Below are positions 10,461-18,994 of a DNA stretch of 64,000 bases, piece after piece. The translations under genes and the position numbers were made by a program. The notes beneath the pieces are model-generated. The model saw only the letters and a list, made by a program, of their open reading frames with translations. It made no database searches and was not told where the DNA came from. The stretch comes from Tessaracoccus flavus (lineage in GTDB: Bacteria; Actinomycetota; Actinomycetes; Propionibacteriales; Propionibacteriaceae). Every line of letters begins with the position of its first letter. Within the stretch, counting starts at the first letter, position 1. The stretch lies in contig NZ_CP019605.1 in assembly GCF_001997295.1 (NCBI RefSeq), forward strand, positions 2,170,001 through 2,234,000, in the 5' to 3' direction.

Positions 10461-10907
10461 TCAGGTTGCCTCGGGGTCGTAGGGCGAGTGCGACGGCGCC
10501 GCCAGTGCCAGCTCCTCCTCAGCCGCCGGCGAGGGCAGTTCATCCTGCTTGAGCGCCGTCTTGGCGTCGGTCATGGAGGACTTGGTGGCGCCCTCCACCT
10601 CCTTGGAGGCGAGCTTCAGCGACTCCGCGGCTTCCCTGAGCTCACGCTGCGTCTCCTCGATCGTCGCGATCTCCTCGCGCATGTGCTTGGCGACGAAGGC
10701 CTTCGGGTGCAGGTCCTTCAGCTCAAGGTCCGCGTACTCGGGGCCAAGTTCCTCGCGCAGGGTGCCCTTCGCGTTGTTGGCGATACCGCGCAGGTACACG
10801 AAGATCCGCGCCAGCTTCCGGGAATACTCCGGGAGCCTCTCGGGACCGAACAATACGACGGCCAGAACGAGGATGAGGACAAGATCTGCCGCGTCAATGC
10901 CGAACAC
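10461..10907 (-). CDS. tatB: Sec-independent protein translocase subunit TatB
   Basis: TatB is the membrane receptor, with TatC, for folded twin-arginine substrates. The 148-residue protein has the family shape: a short N-terminal membrane helix (FGIDAADLVLILVLAVVLFG), the FGPERLP hinge, an amphipathic helix (KLARIFVYLRGIANNAKGTL), and a long polar C-terminal tail rich in Glu and Lys. No tatA or tatC is in the window. It follows the anti-sigma gene by 28 nt on the same strand. In mycobacteria an htrA-type protease gene separates the two; here it does not. Confidence 0.92.
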   Translation of the reverse strand: MFGIDAADLVLILVLAVVLFGPERLPEYSRKLARIFVYLRGIANNAKGTLREELGPEYADLELKDLHPKAFVAKHMREEIATIEETQRELREAAESLKLASKEVEGATKSSMTDAKTALKQDELPSPAAEEELALAAPSHSPYDPEAT

Positions 10908-10935
10908 AGGGGTAAGGGTACCTGTCCGCCGGAGG

Positions 10936-12363
10936 TCAGCTCACGCCGACCAGTCGACCGAGACCGGCGACGGTCCGATCGAGCAGTGATTCGGCGTGGG
11001 GCTCTTCTGCGGGGAGCGCTTCGGCCACCTCCGCCAGGAGGTCTGTCGTCCCCGTCGATGTCACCGACACCACAGCCGGCCCGCTCTGCCAGGCCATGAC
11101 CGTCGGCATGCCCGGCTCGCGGTGGGTCCGGGAGGTCTCCCCGCCCACGAGGACGCCGTCGGTCCAGCCGACGACCGCGGTCTCGAAGCCGTCCGAGTAG
11201 ACCAGTGTCATGGAGCTGCCATCGCGCTGCTCCGAGGATGCGTAGGCCACCAGGGGCAGCCCTGCCACGGATTGCGGGCAGTGCTCCAGGCCGACGCACC
11301 AGCCGTCCTGTTCACTGGCCGAGGCCGGCTGCAGGGAGATGAGCTGGGTCAGCGAGGTGTCTGTGTCGAACGTGGGCTCGTCGAAGGACAGTTCGGTGTA
11401 CCCGAAGGCCAGGCTGACCTCGCCTGTGCCGTCGTAGCGTTCAGACCACAGCACCAGGTCGGTCTCCAGATCCAACCACCAGGACGCCACGAGACCGTGC
11501 TTGTCGGTGGCCGTGAGGCGGATCGCCTCCCGACCAGCGACGCGCTCCGACCAGAAGCTCTCGGTGAAACTCCAGCGTTTGCTGGCCTCGACCTTTCCAG
11601 GCGTCGCCTCGGGCAGGAAGCTCGAGCTGAACCGGTCCCCGCGGGCGTCGAGCACTTCCAGCTCGGCCCCGTAGCCCTCAAGCTTGGTCGTCCGTACCTC
11701 TGCGCTGCGGTAGAGGCCGGAGCCGTCACTGATCCAGACGCGCTGCACGCCCGTGAGGGAGAGGTCCGCGTCGGCGGCGCGGCGCAGCCAGTCGGCGGCC
11801 CGGGTTTCCGAGATGACAACGTCGATGGAGCCGCCGGTCAGCGGCTCGTAACTGATCGGTGCGCCGAGATCGGCACCGCGCTCGTGGGCGAGCAGGACCG
11901 CGCCCAGCGCCTCGTTGACGCTCACCGCTGCGGTGGCGCGGGAGAACTGCTCGCGCGCGGCCCGCACTGGATCGTCCAGACGACGAGGGTCGGGCGCTAT
12001 CAACACGGCCAGCACCATGACGGACATCGCGGCCACGAGAAGCGCAGCACCTCCCTGCGTGACCAGGCGCTGACGTCGACGACGCGTCGACGGGAGTTCC
12101 CCCCTGCCGGGGGCCATGTACAGCGGTGCCTCGGCGTGTTCGCCGGCGATCGATTCCAGCTTCGAGGTGAGCGACGACGGAGCCGACGATCGGGCGCAGG
12201 CACTCAGCGTGCTGCACACGCTGGAGATGCTGGCCACCTCGTCGCGGCAGGTCTCACAGTCGGCGATGTGGTGGCTGACCTGCTCGCAGCGGCGATGCGG
12301 CAGCGTCCCGTCGACGTACGCCGACAGGTCCGCGTGAAAGCGATCACATCGCCCGGAACCCAC
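10936..12363 (-). CDS. Membrane anti-sigma factor with extracytoplasmic MucB/RseB-like domain
   Basis: The 475-residue protein should hold the adjacent ECF sigma factor inactive at the membrane. A zinc-type anti-sigma motif H-x3-C-x2-C is at His32, Cys36 and Cys39. One membrane helix lies at about residues 102-122. The outside part (about 130-360) resembles MucB/RseB: AGREAIRLTATDKHG, WWLDLETDLVLWSERYDGTG and FGYTELSFDEPTF. The GTG at 12363 starts the conserved CDRFHADLSAYVDG segment; the frame is open further upstream only because it overlaps sigE. The start is 2 nt past the sigE stop, so translation is coupled. The large size is unusual, as mycobacterial RseA is a short protein. Confidence 0.88.
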   Translation of the reverse strand: MGSGRCDRFHADLSAYVDGTLPHRRCEQVSHHIADCETCRDEVASISSVCSTLSACARSSAPSSLTSKLESIAGEHAEAPLYMAPGRGELPSTRRRRQRLVTQGGAALLVAAMSVMVLAVLIAPDPRRLDDPVRAAREQFSRATAAVSVNEALGAVLLAHERGADLGAPISYEPLTGGSIDVVISETRAADWLRRAADADLSLTGVQRVWISDGSGLYRSAEVRTTKLEGYGAELEVLDARGDRFSSSFLPEATPGKVEASKRWSFTESFWSERVAGREAIRLTATDKHGLVASWWLDLETDLVLWSERYDGTGEVSLAFGYTELSFDEPTFDTDTSLTQLISLQPASASEQDGWCVGLEHCPQSVAGLPLVAYASSEQRDGSSMTLVYSDGFETAVVGWTDGVLVGGETSRTHREPGMPTVMAWQSGPAVVSVTSTGTTDLLAEVAEALPAEEPHAESLLDRTVAGLGRLVGVS

Positions 12364-12365
12364 GT

Positions 12366-12959
12366 CTAGGACACTCCCAGGTATCTGCTGCGGCCTTCGG
12401 TGGGTGCCCGGTGCGCCAGCGAGTCGCGCAGCGCGGCGCGTCCACGCGCGATGCGGCTGCGCACCGTGCCGAGTTTGACGTCCAGCACCTCCGCGATCTC
12501 CTCGTAGCTGAGCCCTTCGATGTCGCACAGCACGACGGCCACCCGCTGTTCAGGGTTGAGCGCCTTCAATGCGGCCGCCACGTCCGCGTCGAGTTCGGCG
12601 TCGTTGTGCAACTCCGCAGGGCCGGTGGAGGAGCCCCACACGTGGTCCGGCGCCGTGCTCAGAGCATCCATGCGGATGCGCTGCCGTCGCCGGGCCTGAT
12701 CGAGGAAGAGGTTGGTGGTGATGCGATGCAGCCAGCCTTCAAGGGTGCCGGGCTGGAAGGTGTGAATCGACTTGAAGACGCGGACGAACACGTCCTGGGT
12801 AAGGTCCTCCGCGTCGTGCTGGTTGCCGGTCAGGCGGTAGGCCAGCCGGTAGACCTGCGTCGAGTGGTCCCGAACGAGTTCCTGCCACGTGGGCGCGGTC
12901 CATGAGGAGTCGGTGACCTTCTTGGCCCCACGTCCTCGGAACATCGTTCGCCTCTCCAT
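12366..12959 (-). CDS. sigE: ECF-type RNA polymerase sigma factor (SigE-like)
   Basis: The 197-residue sigma-70 family protein directs RNA polymerase to envelope-stress promoters. Region 2 is at about residues 28-100 ([20 protein letters not shown], then [18 protein letters not shown]). Region 4 is at about 130-185 ([40 protein letters not shown]). The gene order sigE, anti-sigma, tatB, with mrp convergent and an O-methyltransferase gene nearby on the other side, is that of the mycobacterial sigE locus. The ATG at 12959 may be preceded by alternatives; a second in-frame Met lies at residue 6. Confidence 0.92.
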   Translation of the reverse strand: MERRTMFRGRGAKKVTDSSWTAPTWQELVRDHSTQVYRLAYRLTGNQHDAEDLTQDVFVRVFKSIHTFQPGTLEGWLHRITTNLFLDQARRRQRIRMDALSTAPDHVWGSSTGPAELHNDAELDADVAAALKALNPEQRVAVVLCDIEGLSYEEIAEVLDVKLGTVRSRIARGRAALRDSLAHRAPTEGRSRYLGVS

Positions 12960-13069
12960 GCAGAAAATTATCTCAGATCAACCTGTGAACAGCCTGTGAC
13001 TGTTCCCAGGCGAGCCGGGCTCTCCCTGGTTCAACGCACGACGCGCCGAGATTGTTCCAGTGGCCGGGC

Positions 13070-13972
13070 TCAGGAGCCGAATCCCAAATCCTCGAGCAGA
13101 GACACATACGAGGCGACGGCGTCGGCAGGGGCCTTGCCCATCGGCGGACGACACGCCCCGACGTCGAACCCGCGGGCCTCGAGGGTCGCCTTGACCATCA
13201 TGCAGCCCTGCGTCGCGAACACCCCCTGGAACGCCGGCAGCGCGTGCTGGTTCGCCAGGATGGCTTCTTCGACCCGCCCCGCGAGGTAGTGATCGATGAT
13301 CTCGCGTGCGGCGGAGGCGGTGAAGTGCGTGGAGGTCCCGACGACGCCAACGCCTCCGACTGACAGGAGCGGCAGCAGGAACGCGTCGTCTCCGGCGTAG
13401 TAGGCGAGGTTGGTCCGGGACAAGACGGCGGACGACGAGACGATGTTGGCCTTGGCGTCCTTGACCGCACGGATACGCGGGTGCGCGTCGAGCCGGATGA
13501 GCATGTCCTCCGGGATGGGGATGCCGGCGCGGTGCGGAATGTCGTAGAGCATCACCGGCAGCTCAGTGGCGTCCGCCACGGCCACGAAGTGGTCCTCGAG
13601 CGCGTCGGCTGGGGGGCGCGAGTAGTAGGGCGTGACGACCAGGAGACCGTCCACACCCACCTCGGCCGCCTGCCGCGCCAGTTCGATCGAGTGGCGCGTC
13701 GAGAAGGTGCCCACCCCTGCCACGATGCTCGCCCTGTCACCGACCGCCGTCACCACGGCGTCGAGTACCCGGCGCTTCTCCTCGTCGGTGGTGGTCGGAG
13801 ACTCGCCGGTGGTGCCGTTGACCACCAACCCGTCGTGCCCCAGGTCGTCGACCAGATGGGACGCCAACCGCGCCACCTGGGCGTAGTCCACCTCCGCTCC
13901 GTCAGAGGTGAACGGGGTGACCATGGCGGTGAGGAGCCGCCCGAACACCGGGGTCATGTCGGATTCAGCCAT
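13070..13972 (-). CDS. dapA: 4-hydroxy-tetrahydrodipicolinate synthase
   Basis: DapA condenses pyruvate with aspartate semialdehyde at the entry to lysine and diaminopimelate synthesis. The 300-residue TIM barrel shows the NGTTGES motif (Thr54, Thr55), the catalytic Tyr143 in LYDIPHRAG and the Schiff-base Lys171 in AVKDAKA. Length is normal. A TAAGAT -10 box lies 6 nt before the ATG, so the transcript is probably leaderless. Three other genes of the succinylase branch (dapC, dapD, dapE) are elsewhere in the window. It is divergent from the O-methyltransferase gene. Confidence 0.96.
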   Translation of the reverse strand: MAESDMTPVFGRLLTAMVTPFTSDGAEVDYAQVARLASHLVDDLGHDGLVVNGTTGESPTTTDEEKRRVLDAVVTAVGDRASIVAGVGTFSTRHSIELARQAAEVGVDGLLVVTPYYSRPPADALEDHFVAVADATELPVMLYDIPHRAGIPIPEDMLIRLDAHPRIRAVKDAKANIVSSSAVLSRTNLAYYAGDDAFLLPLLSVGGVGVVGTSTHFTASAAREIIDHYLAGRVEEAILANQHALPAFQGVFATQGCMMVKATLEARGFDVGACRPPMGKAPADAVASYVSLLEDLGFGS

Positions 13973-13978
13973 GCCGAC

Positions 13979-13984
13979 ATCTTA
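13979..13984 (-). promoter_or_regulatory. -10 box of dapA
   Basis: TAAGAT on the minus strand is 6 nt upstream of the dapA ATG, consistent with a leaderless mRNA. Confidence 0.5.
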
Positions 13985-14050
13985 GGGCTCAGCGACAGGC
14001 CGCATTGCGCCGAAACCGCCCGCGGGAGACAAATTGGTGCGCACCGCGAC

Positions 14051-14056
14051 TAGGCT
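14051..14056 (+). promoter_or_regulatory. -10 box of the O-methyltransferase gene
   Basis: TAGGCT lies 7 nt before the GTG at 14064. It excludes the in-frame GTG at 14034 as the start, because that codon would be upstream of the transcription start. Confidence 0.55.
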
Positions 14057-14063
14057 TGGGCGC

Positions 14064-14717
14064 GTGAACAAGCGAGCTACGCACCTTGAGCCCCCGAACG
14101 CCGCCAGCTGGGCCTTCGCCGAGGACTACGTCGAGCCGTCCGCCGAGGTCGCGCAGGCCCGGGACGACGCCACCCTGGGGGGCCTCACCCCCGTAACCAC
14201 CGGAGTTGCTGCCACGCTGAAGGTGCTGACTCGCGCGATCGGCGCCAAGGCCGTCGTCGAGGTCGGCACCGTCATGGGCGGGTCGGGGCTGAGCTTCCTC
14301 GAGGGCATGGGGCCCGACGGGATCCTCACGTCGATCGACGCCGAGGCGGACAACCAGATCCCCGCCCGGCAGATCTTCAACCGGGCCGGCGTTCCGTCCT
14401 CCCGCTTCCGGCTCATCGCCGGCTCTCCGATCGAGATCATGCCGAAGCTCCGCGACGGGGCCTACGACATCGTCTTCATCAACGGAGACAAGCTTGAATA
14501 CGTGGAGTACGTGGCCGGCTCGCTTCGGCTGCTGCGCCACGGGGGCCTACTGATCGTCAACGACGCCCTCTGGCACAACAAGGTGGCCGACCCGAACGAC
14601 GAGACCGACGAGTCGATCATCATCCGTGAAGCCCTCGACGCCGTCACGACGAGCGAGTCCTACACCCAGGCCCTGTTGCCCGCCGGCAACGGTCTCCTGC
14701 TGGCCGTCAAGGACTGA
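14064..14717 (+). CDS. Class I SAM-dependent O-methyltransferase (family 3)
   Basis: The 217-residue protein belongs to the cation-dependent O-methyltransferase family (catechol and caffeoyl-CoA type). Motif I VVEVGTVMGGSGLSFLEGM binds SAM, TSIDAEADNQIPARQIF holds the acidic adenosine contact, and IVFINGDKLEYVEY carries the metal-binding residues, although the usual Asp is replaced (FINGD rather than FIDAD). Mycobacteria have a homologue next to sigE. The substrate is unknown. Its 3' end faces glgC across the 20-bp-lattice repeat element, which may terminate both transcripts. Confidence 0.85.
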   Translation: MNKRATHLEPPNAASWAFAEDYVEPSAEVAQARDDATLGGLTPVTTGVAATLKVLTRAIGAKAVVEVGTVMGGSGLSFLEGMGPDGILTSIDAEADNQIPARQIFNRAGVPSSRFRLIAGSPIEIMPKLRDGAYDIVFINGDKLEYVEYVAGSLRLLRHGGLLIVNDALWHNKVADPNDETDESIIIREALDAVTTSESYTQALLPAGNGLLLAVKD

Positions 14718-14741
14718 CTCCCCCGGACTCCGAGCGCCCAC

Positions 14742-14961
14742 CGCCAACCGCCAGGACGAAACGCCAACGCTGAGAGCCGAACGCCAACGGTCCGAGGCGA
14801 ACGCCACCCTTCCTGGCGAAACGCCAACGCTGAGAGCCGAACGCCAACGGGCATTCGTTGTCGCCGACGAGAATCATCGACGCCCCCGACGTATCGGGGG
14901 CGTCGATGATTCTCGTCGGCGTTCGGGCTTGTCTGTTGGCGTTTCCGTCTGCCCGTTGGCG
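14742..14961. repeat. 20-bp-lattice inverted array with central hairpin, copy 1
   Basis: Six direct units beginning CGCCAAC (one is CGCCACC) start at 14742, 14762, 14782, 14802, 14822 and 14842, exactly 20 bp apart. A 60-bp hairpin follows at 14862-14921. Two units in the opposite orientation then end GTTGGCG at 14941 and 14961, again on the 20-bp grid. Units 2 and 5 are identical over all 20 bases and units 1-3 resemble 4-6, giving a 60-bp superperiod. The element fills the gap between two convergent genes. A 20-bp period cannot be coding. It shares its architecture with 34041-34320. Confidence 0.9.
14862..14921. terminator. Perfect 28-bp stem hairpin in lattice copy 1
   Basis: Bases 14862-14889 are the exact reverse complement of 14894-14921, with a 4-nt loop CGTA. 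The outer arm begins CGCCGAC, a variant of the flanking unit. No T-tract follows, so a bidirectional terminator role is an inference from its place between convergent genes. Confidence 0.6.
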
Positions 14962-14987
14962 ATGTGCGACCGCCAGCTCAGCCCGGA

Positions 14988-16214
14988 TCAGTCGCGCGGG
15001 ACGACGACGTCCTTACCCACGACCACGATGCCCGTGTCGGACACGGCGAAGCCGCGGGCCCTGTCGTGCTCGTGATCGACACCGATCTGAACGCCGTCCG
15101 GGACCACGACGTGCTTGTCGAGGATCGCCCGGCGCACCACGGCGTCGCGGCCGATGCGAACCGAGTCCATGAGGACCGAATCGGAGACCTGGGCCCACTT
15201 GTCGACGTGGACGTTGGGGCTCAGCACCGTGCGGTCCACCTCACCACCGGAGATGATGCAGCCGGCAGACACGATCGAGTCCTCAGCCCGGCCCCGGATG
15301 ACGAACTTGGCGCCGGGTAGCTGCACCTGATCCGTCCAGATCGGCCACTCGCTGTTGTACAGGTTGAACTCGGGCTCGATGCTGACCAGGTCCATGTGCG
15401 CCTCGTGGAAGGCGTCGATGGTGCCCACGTCGCGCCAGTAGTTGACGTCCTTCTCCGTGGCGCCGGGCACCTGGTTGTCCCTGAAGTCGTAGACCTGGGC
15501 CTCCCCCTGGCCGGTGAACCACGGGATGATGTCGCCGCCCATGTCGTGGCGGGCGGTCGGGTTCTCGGCGTCCGCTCGCAGGGCATCCACCAGCGCGTGG
15601 CGGCTGAACACGTAGTTACCCATGGACGCGAAGGACTCGTCCGGCGAGTCTGGGAGCCCGGGCGGGTCGGACGGCTTCTCGAGGAAACTCTTGATCTTAC
15701 GATCGGGCGCGGCGTCGATGATGCCGAACTCGGTGGCGTCCCGGCGCGGCACGCGGATGCCGGCGACCGTGGCCCCGAGGCCGGAGTCCACGTGGGCGTC
15801 GATCATCTGCTCGACGTCCATCCGGTAGATGTTGTCCGCCCCGAAGACGACGACGTAGTCGGGGTTCGCGTCGCGGATGAGGTTGAGGGACTGGTGGATC
15901 GCGTCGGCGCTGCCCTGGTACCAGCGGGGGCCAAGGCGCTGCTGAGCCGGCACCGGTGCCACGTAGTTGCCCAGCATGGTGGAGAAGCGCCACGTCTTGG
16001 CGATGTGACGGTCCAGCGAGTGCGACTTGTACTGGGTGAGCACCGCAATCTGCCGGAGGTTCGAGTTGGCGAGGTTCGACAACACGAAGTCGATGAGGCG
16101 ATAGGTGCCGCCGAACGGCACCGCAGGCTTCGCGCGGTCGGCGGTGAGCGGCATCAGCCGCTTGCCCTCGCCACCCGCAAGGACGATGGATAGTACTTTC
16201 GGACGAGCGACCAT
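14988..16214 (-). CDS. glgC: Glucose-1-phosphate adenylyltransferase
   Basis: GlgC makes ADP-glucose from ATP and glucose-1-phosphate, committing carbon to glycogen or to maltose-1-phosphate. The 408-residue protein has the nucleotidyltransferase motif [13 protein letters not shown] near the N-terminus, the [20 protein letters not shown] segment and a C-terminal left-handed beta-helix ([19 protein letters not shown]). The ATG at 16214 is chosen over a TTG two codons upstream because a TAGGTT -10 box sits 6 nt before it. The gene is divergent from glgM, as in mycobacteria, with 129 nt shared between them. Confidence 0.96.
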   Translation of the reverse strand: MVARPKVLSIVLAGGEGKRLMPLTADRAKPAVPFGGTYRLIDFVLSNLANSNLRQIAVLTQYKSHSLDRHIAKTWRFSTMLGNYVAPVPAQQRLGPRWYQGSADAIHQSLNLIRDANPDYVVVFGADNIYRMDVEQMIDAHVDSGLGATVAGIRVPRRDATEFGIIDAAPDRKIKSFLEKPSDPPGLPDSPDESFASMGNYVFSRHALVDALRADAENPTARHDMGGDIIPWFTGQGEAQVYDFRDNQVPGATEKDVNYWRDVGTIDAFHEAHMDLVSIEPEFNLYNSEWPIWTDQVQLPGAKFVIRGRAEDSIVSAGCIISGGEVDRTVLSPNVHVDKWAQVSDSVLMDSVRIGRDAVVRRAILDKHVVVPDGVQIGVDHEHDRARGFAVSDTGIVVVGKDVVVPRD

Positions 16215-16220
16215 GGACAA

Positions 16221-16226
16221 AACCTA
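16221..16226 (-). promoter_or_regulatory. -10 box of glgC
   Basis: TAGGTT on the minus strand is 6 nt before the glgC ATG, the leaderless arrangement. Confidence 0.5.
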
Positions 16227-16343
16227 TTGCCTTTGGAGAGCGCCGACCGCCGAATCCACCAAATCCCACGAACAGCACCCGTGTGGCCCTCGGATGTTCA
16301 CCACGCCGGGTCAGGGAGCACGCCCGTGTGCCACGATTCGGGT

Positions 16344-17531
16344 ATGACCATGAAGCTCTCCCTGCTGACCCGCGAGTACCCGCCGTCGATCTACGGCGGC
16401 GCCGGCGTCCACGTGGCGCAACTCGTGCCACAACTCCGCAAGCTGATCGACGTCGAGGTGCACTGCATGGGCGAACCCCGCGAGGGCGCCACCGCCCACG
16501 CCGAGGACTTCCCCGCCGGCGCCAACGCGGCGCTCCGCGTGCTGGGGGCCGACCTGTCCATGGCTGCGGCGGTCGGGGACGTCGACGTGGTGCACTCCCA
16601 CACCTGGTACGCCAACATGGCAGGGCACCTCGCGGGGCTCCTCAGGGACATCCCGCACGTGGTCACCTCACACTCCCTCGAGCCGCACCGCCCATGGAAG
16701 GCCGAGCAACTCGGCGGTGGCTACCGGGTCTCGAGTTGGGCGGAGAAGACCGCGTACGAAGCCGCCGACGCCGTCATCTCCGTGAGCGCCGGCATGCGGC
16801 GCGATGTCCTGGAGAGCTACCCCGACCTCGACCCCGACAAGGTCCACGTCGTCAAGAACGGCATCGACACCGACGAGTTCCGCCCCGACCACGGGACCGA
16901 CGTCGTGACCGGGCTGGGCATGGACCCGGACCGGCCATCCGTCGCGTTCGTGGGGCGGATCACGCGGCAGAAGGGTCTGGTCCACCTGGTTCGCGCGGCG
17001 CAGCAGTTCGACCCGGACACGCAGGTGGTCCTGCTCGCCGGCGCTCCGGACACCCCGGAGATCGCGGCGGAGTTCGAGACGGCATTCGCAGAGCTGAAGG
17101 CGCAGCGGTCCGCGCCGGTCATCTGGGTGGCCGACATGCTGCCCCGCGCCGCCGTTCGCCAGGTGCTCACCCACGCGACGGTGTTCGCGTGCCCCTCCAT
17201 TTACGAGCCCCTCGGCATCGTCAATCTGGAGGCGATGGCCTGCGAGACCCCGGTGGTGGCAACTGCTGTCGGCGGCATCCCCGAGGTGGTCAAGGACGGC
17301 ATGACCGGACTGCTCGTGCCCTACGACCCGGAGCGGGCCGGGGACAGGGAGTTCATCGACGCCTTCGAGGCTGAATTCGCCAACAAGACAAACCTCCTCA
17401 CGCGTGACCAGCACATGGCACAGCAGTTCGGTAAGGCCGGGCGCCAGCGCTGCATCGACGAGTTCTCCTGGGCCAAGATCGCCCAGGAGACCGTCGACGT
17501 CTACCAGGCTGCGATCAACGCCCGGGGCTGA
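16344..17531 (+). CDS. glgM: ADP-glucose-dependent glycosyltransferase (GlgM / actinobacterial GlgA, GT4)
   Basis: The 395-residue GT-B enzyme uses ADP-glucose from the divergent glgC. It starts MTMKLSLLTREYPPSIYGGA with the donor loop, has VDVVHSHTWYANMAGHLAG and VVTSHSLEPHRPWK in the N-terminal half, and KNGIDTDEF, VGRITRQKG and PSIYEPLGIVNLEAMACETP with the catalytic glutamates in the C-terminal half. Actinobacterial proteins of this group were first called glycogen synthase; the mycobacterial one makes maltose-1-phosphate, so either role is possible. The ATG at 16344 is the first that gives a family-like N-terminus. A palindromic terminator follows. Confidence 0.9.
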   Translation: MTMKLSLLTREYPPSIYGGAGVHVAQLVPQLRKLIDVEVHCMGEPREGATAHAEDFPAGANAALRVLGADLSMAAAVGDVDVVHSHTWYANMAGHLAGLLRDIPHVVTSHSLEPHRPWKAEQLGGGYRVSSWAEKTAYEAADAVISVSAGMRRDVLESYPDLDPDKVHVVKNGIDTDEFRPDHGTDVVTGLGMDPDRPSVAFVGRITRQKGLVHLVRAAQQFDPDTQVVLLAGAPDTPEIAAEFETAFAELKAQRSAPVIWVADMLPRAAVRQVLTHATVFACPSIYEPLGIVNLEAMACETPVVATAVGGIPEVVKDGMTGLLVPYDPERAGDREFIDAFEAEFANKTNLLTRDQHMAQQFGKAGRQRCIDEFSWAKIAQETVDVYQAAINARG

Positions 17532-17544
17532 CCGGACAACGCAC

Positions 17545-17568
17545 AGGGCCGCCCGATCGGGCGGCCCT
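17545..17568. terminator. Bidirectional terminator between glgM and DUF3117
   Basis: A perfect 24-bp GC-rich palindrome, AGGGCCGCCCG then AT then CGGGCGGCCCT, lies between two convergent genes. An outer ACAAC/GTTGT pair at 17536-17540 and 17571-17575 extends the stem. Confidence 0.75.
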
Positions 17569-17592
17569 GAGTTGTCTACGGTCGTGGCTGGG

Positions 17593-17760
17593 TCAGCCGA
17601 CGACGCCCTTGAGTGCGTTGAGGAGATCGGTGGCCTCGGTGGCGTTCATCTCGACGACGAGCCGCCCTCCCCCATCGACCGGGACGCGCATCACGATGCC
17701 CCGGCCCTCCTTCGTGACCTCCATGGGCCCGTCACCAGTGCGGGGCTTCATCGCTGCCAT
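17593..17760 (-). CDS. DUF3117 small protein
   Basis: The 55-residue product begins MAAMKPRTGDGPMEVTKEGR, the hallmark of DUF3117, a small protein conserved throughout actinobacteria. GIVMRVPVDGGGRLVVEMNA and a C-terminal helix (ATDLLNALKGVVG) complete it. The function is unknown. Mycobacterial homologues sit beside the glycogen-type glycosyltransferase gene, as here. Its 3' end faces glgM across a shared terminator, and GAGAATGAGGG upstream of the ATG may serve as a ribosome site. Confidence 0.9.
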   Translation of the reverse strand: MAAMKPRTGDGPMEVTKEGRGIVMRVPVDGGGRLVVEMNATEATDLLNALKGVVG

Positions 17761-17802
17761 TGCAACCCTCATTCTCTTTGCTCGAACTGTGGTCCGTCCC
17801 CA

Positions 17803-18264
17803 TTATTCCGTATCGGTCCAACCATCGTCAGGTCGACGCGACGTTTCGGGCACTTCACCCTCGTCAGGTGGGGTGTCCGCACCGTGCGTGGCCGGCAGCG
17901 CCGGCGGCTCGTCGTCGGTCGCGGCCGTCGGGCGCTCGTAGCGCTCCCGTTCGATGAGGTTGTCGACGGTCGCCATCTCGTAGCCGCCCCTGACCACCGA
18001 GAACGTCGCTTCGGACGGCGGCGGAGCCGTACCGGCGGCCACGTCCCGGAGGTAGTCGTCAACCTCGTGACGTGCGTAGCCACTGCTCGAGGTCGGCAAC
18101 TGGAGGCGCTCCAACAGCGACTCGTCGACGGGGCCGTCCGGGACCCTCCCCCGGAACTGGTCCAGCACCGGGTCCTGCGGCATGCCCCCGAAGCGCCCGA
18201 GCCCAGCGAACGCTGCAGCGGCGAGGACCCCGATGGCGACGATCCCGCAGGCGACCCAGATCAA
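17803..18264 (-). CDS. Membrane-anchored protein with DivIVA-like motifs
   Basis: The 153-residue product has one N-terminal membrane helix (IWVACGIVAIGVLAAAAFAG). Two short segments follow that look like DivIVA-type motifs: GYARHEVDDYLRD (about residues 62-74) and FSVVRGGYEMATVDNLIERE (about 88-107). The tail is acidic and low in complexity. DivIVA-family proteins bind curved membrane near poles and septa, but this is far shorter than Wag31, so only a membrane-linked envelope role can be suggested. It lies 10 nt downstream of the LOG gene. Confidence 0.6.
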   Translation of the reverse strand: MIWVACGIVAIGVLAAAAFAGLGRFGGMPQDPVLDQFRGRVPDGPVDESLLERLQLPTSSSGYARHEVDDYLRDVAAGTAPPPSEATFSVVRGGYEMATVDNLIERERYERPTAATDDEPPALPATHGADTPPDEGEVPETSRRPDDGWTDTE

Positions 18265-18274
18265 GGCTCGGTCC

Positions 18275-18994
18275 TCATCGGGGCTCGCCCATGGCCTCGA
18301 TCGCCTCGTCGACGTCGTCGGTCAGGGTGACGAGGTCCAGATCGGGGGCCGACACGAAGCCGCCGTCGAGGACGGTGTGGCGCACCCAGTCCATCAGCGG
18401 CGTCCAGTAGGCGGTCCCGAACAGGACCATCGGGAAGTTGTGCACCTTTCCCGTCTGGATGAGCGTCAGCGCCTCGAACAGTTCGTCCAGCGTCCCGAAA
18501 CCGCCGGGCATCGTGATGAACCCGCGGCTGTACTTGAGGAACATCGTCTTGCGGGCGAAGAAGTACCGGAAATTGATACCGAGCGTGATGTAGTCGTTCA
18601 TGCCCTGCTCGTGCGGCAGTTCGATGCCGAGACCGACGGAGGTGCCGCCCGCTTCGAAGGCACCCTTGTTGCCGGCCTCCATGATGCCGGGCCCGCCGCC
18701 GGTGATCACGGCGAAGCCCTTCTCCACGAGCCCACGGCCCAGCGCCTCACCCAACTCGTACATCTCGGTGCCGGGCTTGGTGCGCGCCGAGCCGAAGATG
18801 CTGACCGCAGGTTCGAGCTCCTGCAGCGCGTCGAACCCGTCCACGAACTCCGACTGGATCCGCAGCACCCGCCACGGGTCCTGCTGGCTCCAGCGCTTCT
18901 CGCGGCCCTCCAGGAGGGCCTGGTCAGCCATCGGCTGGGCGTGCTCCTTGCCTCGCAGTTCAACCGCACCCTGGCGGCGTTTCGGAACGGTCAT
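18275..18994 (-). CDS. LOG-family nucleotide-binding protein (TIGR00730)
   Basis: The 239-residue Rossmann-fold protein carries the LOG signatures GGGPGIMEAGNKGAFEAGG and PGGFGTLDELFEALT. Family enzymes cleave nucleoside 5'-monophosphates to base and ribose-5-phosphate; the plant members release cytokinins. Here the physiological substrate is unknown. The ATG at 18994 is chosen because AAGGAG lies just upstream and it overlaps the dapE stop as ATGA. An in-frame extension of 16 codons upstream lies inside dapE. Coupling with dapE is also known from mycobacteria. Confidence 0.88.
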   Translation of the reverse strand: MTVPKRRQGAVELRGKEHAQPMADQALLEGREKRWSQQDPWRVLRIQSEFVDGFDALQELEPAVSIFGSARTKPGTEMYELGEALGRGLVEKGFAVITGGGPGIMEAGNKGAFEAGGTSVGLGIELPHEQGMNDYITLGINFRYFFARKTMFLKYSRGFITMPGGFGTLDELFEALTLIQTGKVHNFPMVLFGTAYWTPLMDWVRHTVLDGGFVSAPDLDLVTLTDDVDEAIEAMGEPR

